Source of the DNA: an uncultured Lachnospiraceae bacterium
GTDB lineage: Bacteria > Bacillota > Clostridia > Lachnospirales > Lachnospiraceae
DNA length: 64,000 nucleotides
Assembly (NCBI GenBank): GCA_910584585.1
Contig: CAJUBP010000001.1
Location: 124,001 to 188,000 of the forward strand
Direction: 5' to 3'
Part shown: positions 52,598 to 60,947 of the stretch, piece by piece
Numbering within the stretch: position 1 is the first letter of the stretch
Layout of the letters: each line of letters opens with the position of its first letter
Notes under the pieces: model-generated
Told to the model about the DNA's origin: nothing
The model's database searches: none
Seen by the model: only the letters and a program-made list of their open reading frames with translations
Program-made: the position numbers and the translations under genes

Positions 52598-53434
52598 TTC
52601 CCATTGGTGGCTGCCAGTTTTACTGCATCCTGGTAGAGGGTCATGTTTTCTTTCGCAGGAAGGTAAGTGTCTACCTTGCGGACCTTTTTCAGATAGTTGA
52701 CCATTTCCCGTGACAGGAACCCCCTGTCATTGATCCATATGTCGTTTTCCTGGAAACAGGAAGTGGTGCGCAGCATCTGGCGGCATTGTTCCATATCATG
52801 TGTCTTAAGTGTGCCAAATACGATCTCCTCCGCAATCCCGGAATCATCCAGGACGCCCCGCAAAACGCCAAGCTTGTATCCGCGCATCGTCTCCCCGTCT
52901 ATTTTCACCACAGAAGAATTTTCATAATTATCATTATCCAGGTTGACAAGAACCTTCGTGCAGTCCAGTATGTGGATGCATGGCTGGACATCAAGTTTTG
53001 GGCATAGATAATCCTGGACATAAGTATTTATAGAAAGCAACCCATTCATCGCTGCTGTACTTCACAAGGAGCCTGCGCATGACACTTTCTGAAAAAAGGC
53101 CCTCCTTTATATCCCGTTCATTGTCCCAGAGGTTCCAGCCTAGTTCTGCCAGCAGTTCCGCTTCTGTCACCGCAAAGGGGACATCTGTAAGGCTGGTCTT
53201 ACATTTTAATTTGGCTGCAACAGCAAGGCATAACAGGATATCAAAAGGAATATGGCGGTTGTCCCTGCGCTTATCGGGCAGGGCCTGGGAGAGAAGCTCT
53301 GTAAGCCCCCGTCTTTTCAACGTAAGGATGATGTCATCGATCAGGTTGGGGAATGACATTTCTGCTGCATCTATCTTCCCTGTCCGTATCGCATTGTAAA
53401 CTTTTTCCTTATCTTTCCGACATATCTGTATCAT
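52570..53434 (-). pseudogene. DDE transposase remnant B (IS4/IS1634-like)
   Basis: Two frames, 52991-53434 (IQICRKDKEKVYNAIRTGKI to the first frameshift) and 52504-53049 (LDVQPCIHILDCTKVLVNLD, ENDIWINDRGFLSREMVNYL), give most of a DDE transposase. It ends abruptly after KHPNRKRK near 52570, where metallopeptidase DNA begins; the C-terminal quarter seen in remnant A is missing. Better preserved than remnant A, but frameshifted near 53040. Confidence 0.85.
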
Positions 53435-53536
53435 AAGCCACCTCTACTGTAGTATAATGGAAATCCCCTATTTATTATAGCAGGTTTTTCATAACTTTGC
53501 CAAAAGACTTATTGAAGTAACCTATAAAAATAAGTT

Positions 53537-53565
53537 TTGACAAGGTTCTATTGCTGTGATAAGAT
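53537..53565 (+). promoter_or_regulatory. Promoter of Rpn-like copy 4
   Basis: TTGACA-N17-TAAGAT, same element and flanks as before copy 1, and again directly beside the 5' end of a transposase remnant. Confidence 0.75.
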
Positions 53566-53754
53566 AATGCAAACGAAGTTTCTATACACACTTCTGGCGG
53601 ATTTTCATCTGCATCATAATGCGGGCTTCCCGCTGAAACCTTGTTTTAGATCAAAAGCTTTGATTTCCTTACCTATATTTTTTATCTAAGAAAAAGGGAA
53701 TTTCATACTTTTATTGACTCTAAATTTATGCTATATTGTAAGAAAGGACTCTAT

Positions 53755-54732
53755 ATGAATGATACCAACATCCAATGGCATCCAGGATTTGTGGCCGCTA
53801 TGAACCTGGAACTGCGGGAGGACAGGGAAAACCTGACTTTCTGCAAGGAGTACAACCTGAATACGAAGCCTCTGTCCATTGATCTGCTGATTATTCAGAA
53901 GGACGCCGCTGCCACTGTCTCCAATGAAATTGGAAAGATATTTCGGGGACATAACATTATGGAGTATAAATCTCCGGGAGATTCTCTGGACATTGACGTA
54001 TATTACAAGACTATGGCCTATGCCGCGCTTTACAAATCCGGAGGTGAAACTGCGGATTCTATTCCGGCTAATGAGATTACAATCTCTCTGGTGCGGGAAG
54101 CCAGGCCCCGGAAATTATTCCAGTATTTCAGGGCCCAGAACTATTCCATAGTGAACTCCTATGCTGGGATTTACTATATTGAAGGGGCCATTCCATTCCC
54201 TGCACAGGTAATTGTCACGCAGGAATTGGATTCAGCCGCTCATGGATGGCTCTGCGCGCTTTCCAGGAATATCAAAGAGCCTGTCGCTCAGAGGCTGTTG
54301 GAACTGACCAAGAATCTTACGGAAGCCGGGGAACGGAATTTCGCCGATTCTGTTTTAACTGTTATGCTGAAGGCCAATAAACAGATGTTTCATAAGTGGA
54401 AAGGAGCTGAAAATATGTTTGAAATTTTAATGGAGCTTATGGAGCCTCAGATAGAGGCTATGCTGAAAGAGGAACGGGAGAAGGCTATTGCAATTGGGGA
54501 ACAGGCTGGCATCCGCATTGGGGAACAGAACGGCATCCGCATTGGGGAACAGAACGGCGAACAGAGGGGCCTTTATACCGGCAAAATTCAAGGCACCATA
54601 GACACGCTTCGGGACTTTGGACTCTCGGAGTCTGACGTTAAATCCAGAATTATGGAAAAGTATCATCTCTCCCCGCTAGAAGCAGATAACTATTTGTCCG
54701 AAATTACCACACCTAAAATTCCTTTTCAATAG
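53755..54732 (+). CDS. Rpn-like PD-(D/E)XK nuclease, copy 4
   Basis: 325 residues. Identical to copies 1-3 in the nuclease part; repeat of three IGEQ units, the first IGEQAGIR. The tail diverges (SEITTPKIPFQ). It has its own strong promoter and a GTTCAGCGGTC hairpin after the stop. Near-identity to copies 7 kb away on the other side of the metallopeptidase pair shows recent duplication or gene conversion. Confidence 0.82.
   Translation: MNDTNIQWHPGFVAAMNLELREDRENLTFCKEYNLNTKPLSIDLLIIQKDAAATVSNEIGKIFRGHNIMEYKSPGDSLDIDVYYKTMAYAALYKSGGETADSIPANEITISLVREARPRKLFQYFRAQNYSIVNSYAGIYYIEGAIPFPAQVIVTQELDSAAHGWLCALSRNIKEPVAQRLLELTKNLTEAGERNFADSVLTVMLKANKQMFHKWKGAENMFEILMELMEPQIEAMLKEEREKAIAIGEQAGIRIGEQNGIRIGEQNGEQRGLYTGKIQGTIDTLRDFGLSESDVKSRIMEKYHLSPLEADNYLSEITTPKIPFQ
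54415..54732 (+). CDS. Nested C-terminal protein of Rpn-like copy 4
   Basis: ATG at 54415 after AAAGGAG and eight bases; 105 residues, three IGEQ units. Confidence 0.55.
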   Translation: MFEILMELMEPQIEAMLKEEREKAIAIGEQAGIRIGEQNGIRIGEQNGEQRGLYTGKIQGTIDTLRDFGLSESDVKSRIMEKYHLSPLEADNYLSEITTPKIPFQ

Positions 54733-54789
54733 GCGGCCATTTTTTTCAAGAACAAAAACAACTCATTCTATTCTAATTATTGTATTTAG

Positions 54790-54829
54790 GTTCAGCGGTC
54801 ATCAGAGTCTGCACTATAGACCGCTGAAC
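54790..54829. repeat. Intergenic hairpin repeat after copy 4
   Basis: GTTCAGCGGTC ... GACCGCTGAAC as at 47410; the loop has changed but both arms are intact. Confidence 0.78.
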
Positions 54830-55010
54830 TTACGTCCCTGTGCTTCCAGCAGATTCCATCTGCGTCATAATGCGGGCTTTCCCGCAAAAACCTTGTTTTA
54901 AGTCAAAAACTCTGATTTTCTTATCCGTACTTTATTTTTATTCGAGGAAAAGGAGATTTCACGCTTTTACTTGCTGCAAATTTATGCTATATTCTAAGAA
55001 AGGACTCTAT

Positions 55011-55970
55011 ATGAATGATACCAATATCCAATGGCATCCCGGGTTCGTGGCCGCTATGAACCTGGAACTGCGGGAAGACAGGGAAAACCTGACTTTCCAC
55101 AAAGAATACAACCTGAATACAAAACCACTGTCCATTGACCTGCTGATTATTCAGAAGAATGCTTCTGCCACTGTCTCCAATGAAATCGGAAAAATATTTC
55201 GGAGACACAACATTATGGAGTATAAATCTCCGGGAGATTCTCTGGACATTGACGTATACTACAAGACTATGGCCTATGCCGCGCTTTACAAATCCGGAGG
55301 CGAAGCTGTTGATTCCATTCTGGCTAATGATGTTACAATCTCTCTGATCCGCGAAAACAAGCCACGTAAGTTGTTCCGGCATTTCATGGAACAGGGCTGT
55401 TCCGTGATTAATCCCTATGCTGGGATTTACTATATTGAAGGGGCCGTTCCATTCTCCACACAGGTAATCGTCACGCAGGAATTGGATTCAGCCGCGCACG
55501 GATGGCTCTGCGCGCTTTCCAGGAATATCAAAGAGCCTGTTGCCCAGAGAGTACTGGAGTTAACCAAAAACCTTACAGAACCCGGCGAACGGAATTTCGC
55601 CGATTCTGTTTTAACTGTTATGCTGAAAGCCAATAAACAAATGTTTCATATGTGGAAAGGAGCTGGGAATATGTTTGAAATTTTAATGGAGCTTATGGAG
55701 CCTCAGATAGAGACTATGCTGAAAGAGGAACGGGAGAAAGCTATTACGATTGGAGAACAGAAGGGCATACGCATTGGAGAACAGAAGGGCATACGCATTG
55801 GAGAGCGAACCGGGATACTGGCAACCATAAACTCTCTCCGGAACTTTGGACATTCCGATGCCGATATTAAACCTGAAATTATGAAAAATTACCACCTTTC
55901 TTCTTCAGAGGCGGATAACTATTTATCAAGAGTGACTGTATCTGAATCGCCAAAACAGCAGCTCCAGTAA
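55011..55970 (+). CDS. Rpn-like PD-(D/E)XK nuclease, copy 5 (diverged)
   Basis: 319 residues. The nuclease motifs (PLSIDLLIIQKN, NIMEYKSPGDSLDID) are kept, but it differs from copies 1-4 at many places (NKPRKLFRHFMEQGCSV region). The repeat has two IGEQKGIR units and an IGERTG end. The tail is RNFGHSDADIKPEIMKNYH. Start at MNDTNIQWH with AAAGGA; longer frames lack a ribosome site. A strong terminator follows at 56005. Confidence 0.82.
   Translation: MNDTNIQWHPGFVAAMNLELREDRENLTFHKEYNLNTKPLSIDLLIIQKNASATVSNEIGKIFRRHNIMEYKSPGDSLDIDVYYKTMAYAALYKSGGEAVDSILANDVTISLIRENKPRKLFRHFMEQGCSVINPYAGIYYIEGAVPFSTQVIVTQELDSAAHGWLCALSRNIKEPVAQRVLELTKNLTEPGERNFADSVLTVMLKANKQMFHMWKGAGNMFEILMELMEPQIETMLKEEREKAITIGEQKGIRIGEQKGIRIGERTGILATINSLRNFGHSDADIKPEIMKNYHLSSSEADNYLSRVTVSESPKQQLQ
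55671..55970 (+). CDS. Nested C-terminal protein of Rpn-like copy 5
   Basis: ATG at 55671 after AAAGGAG and eight bases (spacer CTGGGAAT); 99 residues. Confidence 0.55.
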   Translation: MFEILMELMEPQIETMLKEEREKAITIGEQKGIRIGEQKGIRIGERTGILATINSLRNFGHSDADIKPEIMKNYHLSSSEADNYLSRVTVSESPKQQLQ

Positions 55971-56004
55971 ATGCGGCATTCCATTACAGGATTATATAAA
56001 TAGA

Positions 56005-56058
56005 ATAGGAAAATCATGCCTAATACTTTGCCATCTAAGAGTGATTTTCCTATTTTTG
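56005..56058 (+). terminator. Rho-independent terminator after copy 5
   Basis: ATAGGAAAATCA ... TGATTTTCCTAT, 12 perfect pairs with a 25-base loop, followed by TTTTTG. Confidence 0.8.
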
Positions 56059-56185
56059 TACAAATTTACTATATTGTTTCTGCACATCTTTCCATATTAC
56101 ATAATGATTTATATTTGCATAAGTTCTTTTTCTACCATTCCTTTTGATAATATTTCTTTTTTATATCTCGCCAACTGAATATCCA

Positions 56186-56558
56186 TTAATAAATCTTAAA
56201 TATTAGCGTTTTTTCTCTTTCGTGTCTAATAATATCTTTTAACCTCTTTGAATAAGCCATATTGTACCGCTTCTTCAATACCATAGCGCGCACAATATTC
56301 AAAGGGATTTCAGGATTACTTTCCAGGACTACATTTAACACCTGAATCTTTATCGCCTCCTGATAACCTTCTTCGTACCAAATATCTCTTTTCATATCAT
56401 ATACTATGGCATCAATATTTAGAAAAACTGTATCCACAAGGGATTCCGCCTATCAAATATATGTCGCCTGCCTCTCCCAACTTATAGAATAATTCCATGG
56501 CAGAGGGATACTCTTCTAAATATAAATATATTAGCTCTTTTAATTGTTTCATATTCAT
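56186..56558 (-). pseudogene. Frameshifted small gene downstream of dGTPase remnant
   Basis: An ATG at 56558, ten bases after AAAGGA, opens MNMKQLKELIYLYLEEYPSA and reaches GDIYLIGGI before a stop at 56412. A second frame (56186-56437) carries a helical end (EAIKIQVLNVVLESNPEIPL). The GDIYLIGG piece recalls the glycine pair of nucleotidyltransferases, but the Asp motif is not seen, so this is only a hint. Probably one gene broken by deletion or frameshift. Confidence 0.5.
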
Positions 56559-56625
56559 AGTTATATGATCCTTTCCAATTATCTCAGCATTAAATGTATC
56601 TCAGTGTTCTTGCAATCATAATATT

Positions 56626-56925
56626 TTATTGCGGGAGACTTATCCCTGTTAACTCTTTATACAAATTAACTGCATAAGAATCTGTCATTCTGGAAATAAA
56701 ATCCACAACTAAATGCAATTTATCATACACACTGATATCTTCCAATTTTTTTTTGACAATTTCCATTATAATCATGCAGCGCCTGATACAAAAACATCCA
56801 ACAGCGTTTTTATCACTTTATCCCCCTACCAACTCCAAAGCCAGAACTTCGTGACAGCTAAAACAATATTTCCCTGTTACATCTTTCTTCAAATAGTCGA
56901 CAAAACCTTTCTTGGAATCCAATAT
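56626..56925 (-). pseudogene. Remnant of a dGTPase-like HD-domain phosphohydrolase
   Basis: Joining three frames gives KKGFVDYLKKDVTGKYCFSC, HEVLALELVGG, KTLLDV, FLYQALHDYNGN, EDISVYDKLHLVVDFISRMT and DSYAVNLYKELTGI, the C-terminal part of deoxyguanosine triphosphate triphosphohydrolase-type enzymes. Three single-base shifts (near 56760, 56790 and 56815) destroy it. The N-terminal HD catalytic part is absent; Rpn copy 6 promoter DNA begins where it should be. The next gene downstream may have been its operon partner. Confidence 0.72.
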
Positions 56926-56930
56926 AAGTT

Positions 56931-56959
56931 TTGACAGGCTTCCACCTCTATGATAAGAT
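56931..56959 (+). promoter_or_regulatory. Promoter of Rpn-like copy 6
   Basis: TTGACA-N17-TAAGAT, boxes identical to those before copies 1 and 4; the spacer differs. Confidence 0.75.
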
Positions 56960-57144
56960 AAAGCAAACGAAGTTTCTATATACACTTCTGGCAGTTCTTC
57001 ATCTGCATCATACTGCGGGCTTCCTGCTGAAACCTTGTTTTATACTCTAATTTCCTTATCCTTATTTTATTTTTTCCAAAGAAAAGGAAATTTCACGCTT
57101 TTACTAGCTCTTAATATATGCTATATTGTAAGAAAGGACTCTAT

Positions 57145-58104
57145 ATGAATGACACCACCATCCAATGGCATCCCGGATTTGTGGCCGCTATGAACCTGGA
57201 ACTGCGGGAAGACAGGGAAAACCTGACTTTCCACAAAGAATTCAACCTGAATACGAAGCCTCTGTCCATTGATCTGCTGATTATTCAGAAAGGTACCGCT
57301 GCCACTGTCTCCAATGAAATCGGAAAGATATTTCGGGAGCACAACATTATGGAGTATAAATCTCCGGGAGATTCTCTGGACATTGACGTATATTACAAGA
57401 CTATGGCTTATGCCGCGCTTTACAAATCCGGAGGTGAAACTGCGGATTCCATTCCGGCTGATAATGTTACAATTTCTCTGGTCCGTGAAAACAAGCCACG
57501 GAAACTGTTCCAGTATTTCAGGGAACAAGGCTGTTCTGTGATTAATCCCTATACTGGAATTTACTATATTAAAGGACCTATTCCATTCCTTACACAGGTA
57601 ATTGTCACTCAGGAATTGAATTCAACCGCACACGGATGGCTCTGCGCGCTTTCCAGGAATATTAAAGAACCTGTTGCCCAGAGAGTGCTGGAGTTGACCA
57701 AAAATCTAACACAACCCGGGGAACGGAATTTTGCGGATTCTGTTTTAACTGTTATGCTGAAGGCTAATAAACAAATGCTTCATAAGTGGAAAGGAGCTGA
57801 GAACATGTTTGAAATTTTAATGGAGATTATGGAACCTCAGATAAAGGCTATGCTGAAAGAGGAACGGGAGAAAGCTATTACGATTGGAGAACAGAAGGGC
57901 ATACGCATTGGAGAACAGAAGGGCATACGCATTGGAGAGCGAACCGGGATACTGGCAACCATAAACTCTCTCCGGAACTTTGGACATTCCGATGCCGATA
58001 TTAAACCTGAAATTATGAAAAATTACCGCCTTTCTTCTGCAGAAGCGGATGATTATTTATCCGAAGCGGATGAAGCCGGACTGCCAAAACCGCCCCTCCA
58101 GTAA
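57145..58104 (+). CDS. Rpn-like PD-(D/E)XK nuclease, copy 6
   Basis: 319 residues from MNDTTIQWHPGF. Nuclease motifs PLSIDLLIIQKG and NIMEYKSPGDSLDID intact; repeat with two IGEQKGIR units plus IGERTG as in copy 5; tail SEADEAGLPKPPLQ. The 3' two-thirds are duplicated directly downstream as copy 7. Confidence 0.82.
   Translation: MNDTTIQWHPGFVAAMNLELREDRENLTFHKEFNLNTKPLSIDLLIIQKGTAATVSNEIGKIFREHNIMEYKSPGDSLDIDVYYKTMAYAALYKSGGETADSIPADNVTISLVRENKPRKLFQYFREQGCSVINPYTGIYYIKGPIPFLTQVIVTQELNSTAHGWLCALSRNIKEPVAQRVLELTKNLTQPGERNFADSVLTVMLKANKQMLHKWKGAENMFEILMEIMEPQIKAMLKEEREKAITIGEQKGIRIGEQKGIRIGERTGILATINSLRNFGHSDADIKPEIMKNYRLSSAEADDYLSEADEAGLPKPPLQ
57805..58104 (+). CDS. Nested C-terminal protein of Rpn-like copy 6
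   Basis: ATG at 57805 after AAAGGAG and eight bases (spacer CTGAGAAC); 99 residues. Confidence 0.55.
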   Translation: MFEILMEIMEPQIKAMLKEEREKAITIGEQKGIRIGEQKGIRIGERTGILATINSLRNFGHSDADIKPEIMKNYRLSSAEADDYLSEADEAGLPKPPLQ

Positions 58105-58117
58105 ATTCCATGATATT

Positions 58118-58834
58118 ATGACTTTATATAAATCCGGAGGCGAAACTGCTGATTCCATTCCGGCTGATGAAATTACAATTTCTCTGGTGCGGGAAGCCAG
58201 GCCCCGGAAGTTGTTCCGGCATTTCATGGAACAGGGCTGTTCCATGATTAATCCTTATGCTGGGATTTACTATATTGAAGGGGCTGTTCCATTCTCCACA
58301 CAGGTAATTGTCACACAGGAATTGGATTCAGCCGCGCACGGATGGCTTTGCGCACTTTCCAGGAATATCAAAGAGCCTGTTGCCCAGAGAGTGCTGGAGC
58401 TAACCAAAAACCTTACAGAATCCGGAGAGCGGAATTTCGCCGATTCTGTTTTAACTGTTATGCTGAAAGCCAATAAACAAATGTTTCATATGTGGAAAGG
58501 AGCTGGGAATATGTTTGAAATTTTAATGGAGCTTATGGAGCCTCAGATAGAGACTATGCTGAAAGAGGAACGGGAGAAAGCTATTACGATTGGAGAACAG
58601 AAGGGCATACGCATTGGAGAACAGAAGGGCATACGCATTGGAGAACAGAAGGGCATACGCATTGGAGAGCGAACCGGGATACTGGCAACCATAAACTCTC
58701 TCCGGAACTTTGGACATTCCGATGCCGATATTAAACCTGAAATTATGAAAAATTACCGCCTTTCTTCTGCAGAAGCGGATGATTATTTATCCGAAGCGGA
58801 TGAAGCCGGACTGCCAAAACCGCCCCTCCAGTAA
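58118..58834 (+). pseudogene. Rpn-like copy 7, lacking the nuclease domain
   Basis: The frame begins at an accidental ATG (58118) and joins the family at LYKSGGETADSIPA, so residues 1 to about 85 with both nuclease motifs are missing. It ends with the same SEADEAGLPKPPLQ and flank as copy 6, showing a tandem duplication of about 0.73 kb. No ribosome site precedes 58118, but the internal start is intact. Confidence 0.8.
58511..58834 (+). CDS. Orphan nested C-terminal protein of Rpn-like copy 7
   Basis: ATG at 58511 after AAAGGAG and eight bases. 107 residues with four IGE(Q/R) units, the most in the array. If the nested products are antitoxins, this copy supplies antitoxin alone. Confidence 0.55.
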   Translation: MFEILMELMEPQIETMLKEEREKAITIGEQKGIRIGEQKGIRIGEQKGIRIGERTGILATINSLRNFGHSDADIKPEIMKNYRLSSAEADDYLSEADEAGLPKPPLQ

Positions 58835-58865
58835 ATTCCATGATATTATGACTTTATATAAGTTC

Positions 58866-58894
58866 AGCCGCCACTATTGCAAGTAGCGGCGGCT
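58866..58894. terminator. Convergent terminator between copy 7 and cvpA
   Basis: AGCCGCCACTA-TTGCAAG-TAGCGGCGGCT (one bulge) followed on the plus strand by ATTTCATTTT. It lies between two converging genes and may serve both. Confidence 0.72.
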
Positions 58895-58950
58895 ATTTCA
58901 TTTTCCCTTGCAAACCTGATAAATCAAATATAACAAGCCTTTCCTGACAT

Positions 58951-59484
58951 TTACCTCTCAAATATCTGCTCCAGCAGATTATTCTCATACAGCAGCTCCA
59001 GCAGCGGATTATTCTGAATCTCATCCATCATCTGCCCGCCCCATTCACCCCCCTGGCACAGGGTAATCACCAAAAAAAGAATCCAGACCACCACAAGTCC
59101 CTCCAGCAGGCCCACAGCCAGGCCGCCTGCATGGTTAATGGTATCAATTCCCGGAAGTTTAGCAATAATATCCAGAACATGGATCAGAAATCCCAGCAGA
59201 ATGCTAATCAGAATAAAAGCCAGAATCCACGCAATTCTCTCCACCACTGCGTCTGCCGCCTGTTCTGCAAGCCATTCATAGCCCTTGCTGTTTTTCTGAA
59301 TCATTTCATAAAGCGGCGTCTGGTTTGTCAAAAACTCCGCCACATAGGGCGCCGCAAAGGATGACAGGATAATTGTCACAAATACTGCCGCAAGAGAGAA
59401 AACAACTCTCACCATTCCCCGTATATAGCCGTGCAGCCCAAAGCCGCCCACAACCACAAGCACCGTTATCAATAATAAGTCCAT
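58951..59484 (-). CDS. cvpA: CvpA family membrane protein
   Basis: 177 residues, four hydrophobic spans beginning LLLITVLVVVGGFGLHGYIR, with GMVRVVFSLAAVFVTIIL and AGGLAVGLLEGLVVVWILF: the CvpA pattern. CvpA proteins affect envelope stability; the precise role is not established. GGAG precedes the ATG. Followed by the convergent terminator. Confidence 0.87.
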   Translation of the reverse strand: MDLLLITVLVVVGGFGLHGYIRGMVRVVFSLAAVFVTIILSSFAAPYVAEFLTNQTPLYEMIQKNSKGYEWLAEQAADAVVERIAWILAFILISILLGFLIHVLDIIAKLPGIDTINHAGGLAVGLLEGLVVVWILFLVITLCQGGEWGGQMMDEIQNNPLLELLYENNLLEQIFER

Positions 59485-59601
59485 ATTTTCTGTACTCCTG
59501 TCCCAGCCGATTCCTAACCAAACCAGCCGGTTTTCTCTCAGTCTGCTCCTTTAAATCTTTTCCTATTACTCCGCATATTCTTCTTTCCTGACAATCGGCC
59601 T

Positions 59602-60804
59602 TTATTTCAGCCTGACTCTCTGGGTCTCGCCGTCTATCAGAAAAACATAATCCCGGATCTTGCCGGCGGACATGACTTTCCAGATATTTTTCTCAAAGTT
59701 CGAATGAAATTTCTGTACGCCCCGCAGTGTAAAAATTGCGCATTCCAGATTATTGCGGAGGTAAATCTCGTCATTTTCCAGAAATCCGATTTCTTCATAT
59801 TCCATCTGAAATTCCTGGGAAAGAACCTCCGCTCCCCGCAGATCGTATATTTTCATCTGATAAGACTGTTCCTTATTCTCATTGTCAAAGACAAATCCAA
59901 AGTAAGCGTCATTATAAAATATACTTCGGATTTCCTTCTCCACTTCCATCTCTCTCTTGACCTTAGGCTTTTGGGCGCCCTCAAAAATAACTGTTTTCCT
60001 GCTTCCGAAGGCCACCATCACATCATTTGTCAGAAATTCCACCTTGGGAACCACAATATCTGAATAGGAATACTGACCTACGATATTGTCAATTTCGTTC
60101 TGTCCTACTGTGTCAAAATTAAAGAATGTAACAGTGGTCTTTACATTTCCCTCATTGACATCCAGCAGGGAAACCGCCAGCTTCCTGCCGTCATTGGAAA
60201 TGGCAAGATCCAGGGGATAGCCGCTGTTTTCCGTATGTACTTCTCCCTCTGCCAGAAAAGTTCCTGATTTATCATAGACCTGAATGTATCCAGTTCCCTC
60301 TTGTTCCATCAAAACAGCCACCGTTCCCTGATTCGCCACCTGAATCCGCTGAATGGGCATGGTAGTTTTAATCTCACCGCAAGGCCCGGAAAGATCCATA
60401 ATATAGATGGTGTCTCCCTTTCTGTCAGCAATGACCACATAGTTTTCACAGGAATCCGTCATGGGCGACTGCATTTCATAAGTCTGGTTCCAGATCGTCT
60501 TGTTGTTCGCGTCTACCAGGGAAGCGCCGTCGCTGCTGTATTTCAGGATATTCCCACAAAAAACCTCAAACTGTGTCCCCGGGGAATCTTCCCGTTTCAC
60601 CGACTTTAAAACATCGTATTCCGAATATGTTCTGGTCTGCAGGTAAATATAAATTCCTGCAATTGCAAGCAGCGACGCAATTGCCGCAAAAGCCGCCCAT
60701 CTTAAAATCTTTCTCCGATGCTTGCGGATTTTTTCATTCATTCCTTTTACATCTGATTTTACCCCTACATCCGATTTAACCACCCGGTATGCTTTATCTG
60801 CCAA
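59602..60804 (-). CDS. DUF5711 family membrane-anchored beta-propeller-like protein
   Basis: 400 residues from a TTG at 60804 that has GGAGG seven bases upstream; an ATG at 60933 is in frame but has no ribosome site. A cytoplasmic basic stretch (NEKIRKHRRKILRW) precedes one membrane span (AAFAAIASLLAIAGIYIYL). An outside domain of repeated strands follows (DGASLVDANNKTIWNQTYEM, GYIQVYDKSGTFLAEGEV, PLDLAISNDGRKLAVSLLD), as in WD- or PQQ-like propellers. The family is of unknown function, common in Lachnospiraceae beside cvpA and LysM genes, probably in the envelope. Confidence 0.83.
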   Translation of the reverse strand: MADKAYRVVKSDVGVKSDVKGMNEKIRKHRRKILRWAAFAAIASLLAIAGIYIYLQTRTYSEYDVLKSVKREDSPGTQFEVFCGNILKYSSDGASLVDANNKTIWNQTYEMQSPMTDSCENYVVIADRKGDTIYIMDLSGPCGEIKTTMPIQRIQVANQGTVAVLMEQEGTGYIQVYDKSGTFLAEGEVHTENSGYPLDLAISNDGRKLAVSLLDVNEGNVKTTVTFFNFDTVGQNEIDNIVGQYSYSDIVVPKVEFLTNDVMVAFGSRKTVIFEGAQKPKVKREMEVEKEIRSIFYNDAYFGFVFDNENKEQSYQMKIYDLRGAEVLSQEFQMEYEEIGFLENDEIYLRNNLECAIFTLRGVQKFHSNFEKNIWKVMSAGKIRDYVFLIDGETQRVRLK

Positions 60805-60947
60805 AACTACACCTCCGCGCGCAATGCCTGCCGGCATGAATGGATATGCCTGATATGCCAAAACCACTCTTCTGTTCACAGTCTCATTCTCTAAAGTCTT
60901 CCCTATCATATCACATTCCGGCGTCCTATGCACACTTTTTGGAAAAT

